Source: Acidobacteriota bacterium
Lineage (GTDB): Bacteria > Acidobacteriota > Terriglobia > Terriglobales > Acidobacteriaceae
Direction of reading: 5' to 3'
Length of the DNA: 26,164 nt
Assembly (NCBI GenBank): GCA_023441255.1
Contig: JAEZPW010000275.1
Span: forward strand, 1 to 26,164
A program made the translations under genes and the position numbers. Position 1 is the stretch's first letter, and each line of letters opens with the position of its first letter. Of this stretch, positions 9,037-14,590 are shown piece after piece. Below the pieces are notes generated by a model. It had not been told where the DNA came from and ran no database searches. It worked only from the letters and a program-made list of their open reading frames with translations.

Positions 9037-9101
9037 GTCACTCGCTGCGTCCGGTACTTGGCTCAGGGGAGCAAGCGAGTAGACGAATGCAACCAATGAC
9101 G

Positions 9102-9200
9102 TATTCATCCTGAGCGAAGCGAAGGACCTATGCATTTTTGCTGACGCGAGCAGAAATGCATAGGTTCTTCACCTCCGCTTCGCCCGGCTCAGAATAACTT
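9102..9200. repeat. Family B repeat with a 17-bp internal hairpin
   Basis: The outer ends, TATTCATCCTGAGCGAAGCG (left) and, on the minus strand, AAGTTATTCTGAGCCGGGCG (right), are a diverged version of the GTCATTCCGAGCGCAGCGAG ends. Inside, ACCTATGCATTTTTGCT (9126-9142) pairs with AGCAGAAATGCATAGGT (9149-9165) with one mismatch and a 6-nt loop. The interior therefore differs wholly from the copies at 1819 and 4073 while the ends are alike. Confidence 0.7.
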
Positions 9201-9297
9201 CACCCTTCTGCTTCTGCCTTCCGGTTCTGGCATCTCCGTTCTACCTTCCGCCTCGCTCCCGATCCGTTCCGATCCGTGTTGGGCGGTTTGCGTGCGC

Positions 9298-9324
9298 TTG
9301 AATCCATTTGCGCGGGCGTACAAT
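9298..9324 (+). promoter_or_regulatory. Candidate promoter of lpdA
   Basis: TACAAT at 9319-9324 matches the -10 consensus at five of six bases. TTGAAT at 9298-9303 could be the -35 box, but the gap is 15 nt, shorter than ideal. Position, 48 nt before the TTG start, is suitable. Confidence 0.35.
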
Positions 9325-9371
9325 CAAAATTTAGTTACCCGCCTTTAACCTATCCAGTACGGAGCAAGCAC

Positions 9372-10793
9372 TTGGCAGAGAAGATCTACGACGTCGCCAT
9401 CATCGGCAGCGGGCCGGCCGGATATACGGCTGCGATTCGGGCCGGCCAATATGGGCTGAAGACCGCACTCATTGAAAAGGACAACAAGCTGGGCGGAACT
9501 TGCCTGCATGTGGGCTGCATACCGACGAAGGCGCTGCTCTACAGCGCATCCATCCTCGACGACTTCAAGAACGCCGCCGAGTACGGCATCAAGGACACGG
9601 GCACGCCCACCGTCGATTGGCCTGTGGTGATGCAACGTAAAAACAAGATCGTCACCAAGCACGCGAAGGGTCTCGAGTTCCTGATGCGCAAGAATAAGGT
9701 GGACACCATAAACGGCACAGGCCGCCTTGCCGGTCCCGGCCACAATGGCCAGCACACGGTCCAGATCACTGGCGCGGATGGGAGCACGAAGACGATCACG
9801 GCGAAAAACGTCCTGATCGCCACCGGCTCGGAGGCCCGCATGCTTCCCGGCCTGCAGGCGGACGACCGCGTTCTGACGAACATCGAGATACTCGACCTGA
9901 ACGAGATTCCGCGATCGCTGGTGATCGTGGGATCGGGTGCCGTGGGCGTGGAGTTTGCGTCAATTTACAAGTCGTTCGGCACCGACGTGACTATCCTCGA
10001 GATGCTGCCGCGCATGGTTCCGGTCGAAGACGAAGAGGTTTCGAAGGAACTCCAGCGCGTGTACAAGAAGCGCGGCATCAACTTTCATGTGAACGCGAAA
10101 GTGGACAAAGTAGAGAGGACGAAGAGCGGCGTGGCCGTCGATTTCTCAGTCGATGGCAAAGGCCAGCGCATCGAGGCCGACAAGGTACTGATCGCGGTAG
10201 GCCGGCGGCCGCGAACCGAGGACGTCGGACTGGAGCGCGTGCCGAACATTCAGGTGGAGCGCGGCTTCATCAAGACCGATAAGTGGATGCAGACCGGCGA
10301 ACCCGGCGTATATGCGATCGGCGACATCGTTGCGGGCTATCCGCAACTTGCCCATGCCGGCGCGGCCGAAGGTCTGGTAGCCGTGGCACGCATCGCCGGC
10401 AAAGAGGTGAAGGCCGTCGAACCCACGCACATCCCGGGCGCCACCTACTGCGAGCCGCAGATCGGCAGCGTTGGCCTGACCGAAGCGAAAGCGAAAGAGC
10501 TTGGGTATGACGTGAAGGTGGGCAAGTTCCCGTTTACTGCGAATTCGAAGGCGACAATTCTCGGCGCGCACGAGGGCTTCATCAAAGTGGTCACGGAAGC
10601 CGAATATGGCGAAATCCTTGGCGTGCACATCATCGGCCCGGAAGCGACCGAACTGATCGCCGAATCGGTCGCCGTTCTGGAACTCGAAGGCACTGTGGAA
10701 GACTTGATGGCCACCATCCACCCGCATCCGACAGTGAGCGAAGCCATGTCGGACGCGAGCAACAGCGTGTATGGGCTGGCGATAAATGCGTGA
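9372..10793 (+). CDS. lpdA: Dihydrolipoyl dehydrogenase (E3 of 2-oxoacid dehydrogenase complexes)
   Basis: The 473-residue flavoprotein reoxidises dihydrolipoyl groups of pyruvate or 2-oxoglutarate dehydrogenase, passing electrons through a disulfide and FAD to NAD. Visible parts: the FAD-binding GSGPAG (residues 12-17), the redox disulfide GGTCLHVGCIPTK with Cys44 and Cys49, the NAD-binding GSGAVGVEFA, the second FAD motif YAIGDI, and the C-terminal HPHPTVSEAM with the catalytic His-Glu pair. An in-frame ATG exists at 9276, but it would add 32 unrelated residues; TTG at 9372 has GGAG seven bases ahead and starts the family's normal N terminus, so it is preferred. It is followed at 41 nt by hicB and then lipB and an E1-alpha gene, a loose lipoate/2-oxoacid cluster. 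Confidence 0.96.
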   Translation: MAEKIYDVAIIGSGPAGYTAAIRAGQYGLKTALIEKDNKLGGTCLHVGCIPTKALLYSASILDDFKNAAEYGIKDTGTPTVDWPVVMQRKNKIVTKHAKGLEFLMRKNKVDTINGTGRLAGPGHNGQHTVQITGADGSTKTITAKNVLIATGSEARMLPGLQADDRVLTNIEILDLNEIPRSLVIVGSGAVGVEFASIYKSFGTDVTILEMLPRMVPVEDEEVSKELQRVYKKRGINFHVNAKVDKVERTKSGVAVDFSVDGKGQRIEADKVLIAVGRRPRTEDVGLERVPNIQVERGFIKTDKWMQTGEPGVYAIGDIVAGYPQLAHAGAAEGLVAVARIAGKEVKAVEPTHIPGATYCEPQIGSVGLTEAKAKELGYDVKVGKFPFTANSKATILGAHEGFIKVVTEAEYGEILGVHIIGPEATELIAESVAVLELEGTVEDLMATIHPHPTVSEAMSDASNSVYGLAINA

Positions 10794-10834
10794 GGGTAGA
10801 TTGTTGGGAAACGCTGGGTTATGATGCGCTCAAC

Positions 10835-11041
10835 ATGACCTTTACGATCGAAACTGAGCAGGAGCAAGACGGCCGCTGGATCGCGGAAATACTCGAGATT
10901 CCGGGCGCTCTTGTCTATGGCACGTCCCAAGAAGAGGCGATAGCCAACGTAAAGGCACTGGCCTTGCGAGTTCTGGCCGACCGCCTTGAGAAACGCGAAG
11001 CGTCCTCCGACGTGTCGAGCGTAACGTTCGGCGCTGCATGA
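10835..11041 (+). CDS. hicB: HicB-family antitoxin
   Basis: A 68-residue protein with the HicB partial RNase H-like fold: MTFTIETEQEQDGRWIAEI, then EIPGALVYGTSQEEAIANVK, the typical 'D-G-x-W-x-A...PG...G-x-T-x-EEA' pattern. It should bind and block the HicA ribonuclease encoded immediately after. It lacks the C-terminal ribbon-helix-helix or helix-turn-helix domain of longer HicB proteins, so autorepression by this protein alone is doubtful. An in-frame ATG lies at 10790, overlapping the lpdA stop, but the residues added (RVDCWETLGYDALN) do not belong to the family; ATG at 10835 is preferred. TATGAT at 10820-10825 could be a -10 box so close to the ATG that the transcript would be nearly leaderless (inference). 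Gene order is antitoxin first. Confidence 0.85.
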   Translation: MTFTIETEQEQDGRWIAEILEIPGALVYGTSQEEAIANVKALALRVLADRLEKREASSDVSSVTFGAA

Positions 11042-11250
11042 GTCAGTGGCCGAGCACAACAACGAATCGAGTATTTGCTGCGTTGCTCCGCATCGGGTGG
11101 ATCGACAAACGGCGCACTGGTTCGCATCGCGTGCTGTCACGCCCAGGCTGGCCTGATGTCGTCTTCGCTTTTCACGAGCGCGAAGAAATCGGCCCACATA
11201 TGCTGGCGCGTATCGCGAAACGTACGGGACTACGCCCAGAAGATCTGTAG
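11038..11250 (+). CDS. hicA: HicA-family mRNA interferase toxin
   Basis: A 70-residue HicA/YcfA-like double-stranded-RNA-binding-fold toxin that cleaves mRNA when not held by HicB. The family features are present: an N-terminal helix (NRVFAALLRIGW), the active-site TGSHRVLSRPG with the catalytic His, and the C-terminal FHEREEIGPHMLARIAKRTGL. Its ATG overlaps the hicB stop by four bases (ATGA), so the two are translationally coupled. The length is normal and the key His is intact, so the toxin is probably functional. Located between two housekeeping genes, lpdA and lipB. Confidence 0.87.
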   Translation: MSQWPSTTTNRVFAALLRIGWIDKRRTGSHRVLSRPGWPDVVFAFHEREEIGPHMLARIAKRTGLRPEDL

Positions 11251-11294
11251 ATGGGATCATCTTTCTGTGTCCGCCTTGATCCGTGTTGAGCCTT

Positions 11295-12245
11295 ATGTCT
11301 ATGTTTTCAGTGATCCAACTCGGTACGGTTGATTACGCCACCGGCTTGCGCTTGCAGCAAACCCTCGTGGACTTGCGCAAACAGGATCGCATCGGTGACA
11401 CCCTGGTTCTGCTGGAGCACAAGCCTGTCATCACTCTAGGACGCAATGCCGACGAATCGAATATCGTGGTCTCGCGTGAGTTCCTGAAGCACAGGGGAGT
11501 TGAAGTATTCGAGTGCGACCGCGGCGGCGACGTGACGTTCCACGGCCCGGGCCAACTTGTGGGGTATCCAATTTTTGACCTGCGCGCGCAGACCGGCCCC
11601 GACGGACAGCGGAAGACGGTTGGCGCGGTCGAGTACGTGCGCCGCGTGGAAGAAGCGCTGATCCGTACCTGTGCGGATTACGGCATCGCGACCGAGCGCG
11701 TGAAGGGCATGACGGGTGTGTGGACGAGTGAAGGCCTGGACACGAAGGGCTTGCGTGGAGACGTGTCTGCGACCGATGGTGAGGTGTACTTGGGCGACAG
11801 CACGCCGGGTCAGAGACCCGGCGCTACACAACACAAGGGTGCCGGCGAGGACGCCGGCGCTACAACATCGGGCAGCACCACCCCATTCGGCGGCGGCGCT
11901 ACGAAGCAGCAGGCCAAGATCGCTGCCATCGGTGTACACATCTCACGCGCAGTGGCGTCGCATGGCTTCGCTCTCAACGTGAATACGGATCTCGAGTACT
12001 TCAAGCTGATCATCCCCTGCGGCATCTCGAACAAGCCGGTCACGTCCATTCAGAACGAACTTGGGCGCGAGGTATCGCTGGACGAGGTTGCGCAGTCGGT
12101 CGCGCGCAATTTTGGACGCGTGTTCTCTTCCCAGGTCCTATGGCTGGAGACGCTCGATGCGCTGCTGGGCCGGACCGTGGGCGTTCCCAACCGCGCACCG
12201 GAAGAGTTGCGGCGCCTGCACGGCGACGATATCAGCCTCGCCTGA
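11295..12245 (+). CDS. lipB: Octanoyl-[acyl-carrier-protein]:protein octanoyltransferase, with a repeat-derived insertion
   Basis: LipB moves octanoate from acyl-carrier protein to lipoyl domains of E2 and GcvH in the cytosol, the first step of lipoate synthesis. Seen: RGGDVTFHGPGQ (residues 76-87), the Lys of KIAAIGVHIS (Lys208) and the acyl-thioester Cys of PCGI (Cys242); the Lys-Cys distance of 34 equals that in E. coli LipB (135/169). The protein is 316 residues, clearly longer than the usual 210-240. The excess lies between GVW (ending at residue 143) and Lys208, where about 7 residues are expected: this stretch contains TPGQRPGATQ, AGEDAGATT and GGGATK, the translation of palindromic repeats at 11803-11904. 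The reading frame is kept. The start is ATG at 11295 or 11301; GTG at 11283 is less likely. HicBA lies just upstream. Confidence 0.95.
   Translation: MSMFSVIQLGTVDYATGLRLQQTLVDLRKQDRIGDTLVLLEHKPVITLGRNADESNIVVSREFLKHRGVEVFECDRGGDVTFHGPGQLVGYPIFDLRAQTGPDGQRKTVGAVEYVRRVEEALIRTCADYGIATERVKGMTGVWTSEGLDTKGLRGDVSATDGEVYLGDSTPGQRPGATQHKGAGEDAGATTSGSTTPFGGGATKQQAKIAAIGVHISRAVASHGFALNVNTDLEYFKLIIPCGISNKPVTSIQNELGREVSLDEVAQSVARNFGRVFSSQVLWLETLDALLGRTVGVPNRAPEELRRLHGDDISLA
11803..11904 (+). repeat. Cluster of family A palindromes inside lipB
   Basis: First copy: arms CGCCGGGTC (11803-11811) and GACCCGGCG (11815-11823), loop AGA, then CTACACAAC. Second: GCCGGCG (11841-11847) and CGCCGGC (11852-11858), loop AGGA, then GCTACAAC. 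A third remnant ends GGCGCTACG (11895-11903). All have the same orientation and each translates to a ...GAT(Q/T/K) peptide in the lipB frame. Confidence 0.85.
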
Positions 12246-12323
12246 ACGTAAAGCTGGATCGTCCCCAGGAGCATGCGACGGGCATCTGTTCAATGCGTGC
12301 AAGACTGTCACTCGGGAGCGGTA

Positions 12324-12363
12324 TTTTTAGGGGTAGGGATTCCTCGCTTCGCTCGGAATGACA
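12324..12363. repeat. Solo right end of a family B repeat
   Basis: GGGATTCCTCGCTTCGCTCG followed by GAATGACAAC is the inverted form of the GTCATTCCGAGCGCAGCGAG end, without a matching left end nearby. It lies between the convergent lipB and small membrane protein genes, where it leaves the only recognisable structure. Confidence 0.65.
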
Positions 12364-12383
12364 ACTGACACGGCAACAACGGC

Positions 12384-12677
12384 TCAGATCATCGGCCCAA
12401 ACGCCGACACGACTTGTGACGTCAGCGTCGCCACTAGGTAGAGGAACGCGCCAACCAATCCTACGTAGCCGAAGAGCTTCGTCTGTTCGCGCACTAGCGA
12501 CAGAACGGAGAGTGACATGCCGCCCGCGCACAGCAACGCAAGTAGAAGATAGCCGCCGCCACTCGCGCCGTCGTCGAAGTCGGCAATGATCAGGAAGGCC
12601 GCGACCAGCACCAGTCCGATCACACCCAGCGGCGCCCTTCTTGGGAACGGCATCCAGTTCCGCAGCAACTCGCCCAT
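12384..12677 (-). CDS. Small membrane protein of unknown function (three predicted helices)
   Basis: A 97-residue protein, MGELLRNWMPFPRRAPLG onward, with three hydrophobic segments at about residues 16-33, 42-62 and 68-93 separated by an acidic loop (DFDDGASG) and a charged one (REQTK). It ends SAFGPMI. The composition and positive N terminus suggest an integral inner-membrane protein; I do not recognise the family. The open frame extends far upstream, to 13124, but that extension runs antisense through a palindromic repeat and the E1-alpha gene and reads as debris, so the ATG at 12677 was chosen, though it has no strong ribosome site. It converges on lipB and diverges from the E1-alpha gene. 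Confidence 0.65.
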   Translation of the reverse strand: MGELLRNWMPFPRRAPLGVIGLVLVAAFLIIADFDDGASGGGYLLLALLCAGGMSLSVLSLVREQTKLFGYVGLVGAFLYLVATLTSQVVSAFGPMI

Positions 12678-12840
12678 GACCGAGTTTCGATGAGGGCGGA
12701 CGCGGTTCCGTTGTCGACATTTATAGCTCAGGCGGTACGAAGGTAGTGTAGCGCCGGGTCGACCGGGCGAAATGCTGAAGTCGCAGGTGGGAGTGCGATT
12801 CTTTCTGATGTCCTGTGCAGCGTGCTCCAGGCGCGCCGTA

Positions 12841-12868
12841 CGCCGGGTCGGAGACCCGGCGCTACACA
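12841..12868 (+). repeat. Family A palindrome upstream of the E1-alpha gene
   Basis: Arms CGCCGGGTC (12841-12849) and GACCCGGCG (12853-12861), loop GGA, then CTACACA. It lies 45 nt before the chosen E1-alpha ATG and so would be in the promoter or leader region. Same orientation as the lipB copies. Confidence 0.85.
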
Positions 12869-12912
12869 CGCCGCATCCAACCGCAGTTCGGGTTAAGATA
12901 CCCGCGAAGAAA

Positions 12913-14346
12913 ATGGCGACCAAGAAGCAGTCTTCCAAGAGCACGAAAGCGCCTGTCCCCAAAGGCAATCGGGCACACGGTAACGAATCGCACCGTCCCC
13001 ACGAAGGGAAGGGTGCGGCACCCAAGTTGTCGGGCGAGGCCACTTCCGAACAAACGGATGCCACATCGTTAGAACGAACGGGTGGCCCGTCGTTCGCGCA
13101 GCGCAGGGTGGGTATGCCGGGCAACGACGACGCCTCCTCTGCCCTCCGGTGCTACAACATTCAGGATTTTCGCCTCGAACAGTGCGATTTCGAAGTCTTT
13201 CAGGTCGGCGATGCCGACGAATGTCATTATGAGGTTCGCGGCGACCTTTCCGCGCCCGTGCCGCCGATCCGCGAGTCACAGTACCTGAATCCCGAGCAGC
13301 ACATCGAGATCTATCGCTGGATGTTGCTGAACCGCGCCATGGAAGCCGCGCTCGAAAATCTATACAAGCAGGGCAAAGTTGTTGGCGGAGTTTACTTCGG
13401 GCTCGGGCAGGAGGCATGTTCGTGCGCGTCGGCCTACGCGCTGCACAAAGACGAGTGGCTCGGTCCGATGATTCGCAACCAGGGCGCGCTGCTGGTACGT
13501 GGCTTCTCGGCTCGCGACATCATGATGCAATACATGGCGAAGGCGGGTTCGCCCACCCACGGCCGCGACGCCTCATCCCACTTCGGCGACGTTGGCGAGC
13601 ACAACGTCGTCGCCCCGATTTCGACCTTGGGCGACCTGATCCCCGTTCTGAGCGGCGTAGCCCTCGGCGCCCGCATTCAGGGCCGCAACATTGCCGTGAT
13701 GACTTACATCGGCGACGGCGGACAGTCCACTGGCGTGACCTACGAGGGCATCAACTTTGCCGCCGTGCAGAACCTCGGCCTGGTGCTGATCGTCGAAAAC
13801 AACCTGTGGGGATACTCGACGCCGAGCGCGATGCAGTTCCGCGTGAAAGACCTTGCCGAGCGCGCCATCGCCTACGGCATCCCGGGCGTGATCGTTGACG
13901 GTACCGATGCCTGCCAGCTCTACGATGTCGCCCATGAAGCCTGCGAACGCGCCCGCCGCGGCGAAGGCCCTACGCTGATCGAGGCGAAGATGATGCGCAT
14001 GAAGGGCCACGCCATACATGACGCCGCGCTGTACGTGCCGCGCGACCTGTTCGAGTACTGGCAGAAACGAGACCCGATCGCACGTTTCGAGAACTACCTC
14101 GTCAATGTGAAAGGCTGGCTCACCCGCGAGGAGAACGAAAAGGTGAAGACCGAGGTGCACCACCAGATCGAAGCCGACCGCGATGCCGCCGAGCGCTCCC
14201 CCATGCCAGACCCGGCAACCACGCCGCTCAACATCTACTGCGAGGGCTGCCATGAGATAAAGCCCAAGTACGCGACCCCTCGGTCGACTCTGCGCGGCAA
14301 GGCACGAGAGTCAAAGAAGATCGAAGCGGCTGTGCACCTGAAATAG
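12913..14346 (+). CDS. Thiamine-diphosphate-dependent 2-oxoacid dehydrogenase E1 component, alpha subunit (pyruvate dehydrogenase-like)
   Basis: The 477-residue product is an E1-alpha subunit, which with E1-beta decarboxylates pyruvate or a branched 2-oxoacid and loads the acyl group on lipoyl-E2. The thiamine-diphosphate/Mg motif is present: IGDGGQSTG (Gly-Asp-Gly at 267-269) and, 26 residues on, ENNLWGYSTP (296-297 Asn-Asn). GGVYFGLGQEA (158-168) and MKGHAIHDAALY (363-374) are the conserved substrate and phosphorylation-loop regions. Residues 1-84 form a Ser/Thr/Gly/basic extension not expected in the family; much of it overlaps palindromic repeat-like DNA (12991-13158). ATG at 12913 was chosen over upstream 12772, because the extra residues translate a palindrome. 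No E1-beta or E2 gene is adjacent, so the subunit partner is encoded elsewhere. Confidence 0.9.
   Translation: MATKKQSSKSTKAPVPKGNRAHGNESHRPHEGKGAAPKLSGEATSEQTDATSLERTGGPSFAQRRVGMPGNDDASSALRCYNIQDFRLEQCDFEVFQVGDADECHYEVRGDLSAPVPPIRESQYLNPEQHIEIYRWMLLNRAMEAALENLYKQGKVVGGVYFGLGQEACSCASAYALHKDEWLGPMIRNQGALLVRGFSARDIMMQYMAKAGSPTHGRDASSHFGDVGEHNVVAPISTLGDLIPVLSGVALGARIQGRNIAVMTYIGDGGQSTGVTYEGINFAAVQNLGLVLIVENNLWGYSTPSAMQFRVKDLAERAIAYGIPGVIVDGTDACQLYDVAHEACERARRGEGPTLIEAKMMRMKGHAIHDAALYVPRDLFEYWQKRDPIARFENYLVNVKGWLTREENEKVKTEVHHQIEADRDAAERSPMPDPATTPLNIYCEGCHEIKPKYATPRSTLRGKARESKKIEAAVHLK
12991..13158 (+). repeat. Repeat-like palindromic debris within the E1-alpha N-terminal coding region
   Basis: Three segments look like repeat remnants: GGGTGCGGCACCC (13011-13023, near-perfect palindrome after CGTCCCCACGAAGGGAA), TGGCCCGTCGTTCGCGCAGC then GCAGGGTGGG (13083-13112), and a weak hairpin TGCCGGGCA (13115-13123) with TGCCCTCCGG (13140-13149) followed by TGCTACAAC, resembling the family A 3-prime flank. 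All are read through in frame. Degenerate, hence moderate confidence. Confidence 0.45.
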
Positions 14347-14427
14347 CGGTGGAGATGGCGGTTCGGCAACGTTCCGGAAGTGCACAATCAGGGTTACTAC
14401 TGATGTACTGACGTAACCACCTCTGCT

Positions 14428-14461
14428 TTGCATATTGCCTTGAAAACACCTAGTATTTTCA
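14428..14461 (+). promoter_or_regulatory. Candidate promoter with overlapping inverted repeat before the c-di-GMP gene
   Basis: TTGCAT (14428-14433) and TAGTAT (14451-14456) are separated by 17 nt and are moderate matches to -35 and -10 boxes. An inverted repeat TGAAAA (14441-14446) / TTTTCA (14456-14461) overlaps the -10 box, so a regulator could bind there. Leader to the ATG would be about 128 nt. Confidence 0.3.
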
Positions 14462-14590
14462 GCACCTGTGGAAGGTAACGGGCTGCCCCCAGGCCCGGCC
14501 GCGGAAAAGTCTCGTTATCCAGGTAACTGGCTCCCGGTAACAGCTCCACTCTCATACCGAGCCAAGCCCTGAGTGTGGAGGTGCAGCAGC

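Larger units (their letters stand above)
9004..9371. other. Intergenic region between receptor and lpdA, repeat-rich
   Basis: 368 nt without a gene. It holds a word-like repeat at 9015-9036, a family B element at 9102-9200, and a candidate lpdA promoter at 9298-9324. The phrase GATCCGTGTTG (9270s) recurs before lipB (11277-11288), hinting at another minor dispersed word. No intrinsic terminator for the receptor gene was recognised. Confidence 0.6.

Noticed and set aside
6235..9135. Long minus-strand open frames (393 and 381 residues) under the TonB-dependent receptor
   Set aside because: They are shadows of the receptor frame; no ribosome sites, no domains, and Arg/Val-rich composition.
12384..13124. 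Longer 246-residue version of the small membrane protein
   Set aside because: The extra N-terminal part runs antisense to the E1-alpha gene and through a palindromic repeat; only the last 97 residues look like protein.
14239..14253. CEGCH (CxxCH) heme-c motif in the E1-alpha C-terminal tail
   Set aside because: The protein is a cytosolic thiamine-diphosphate enzyme with no signal peptide; a lone CxxCH is likely chance.
14519..14530. CCAGGTAACTGG hairpin with a GTAA tetraloop in the leader of the c-di-GMP gene, considered as part of a c-di-GMP riboswitch
   Set aside because: The conserved GEMM core was not found around it; a single short tetraloop hairpin is not enough.
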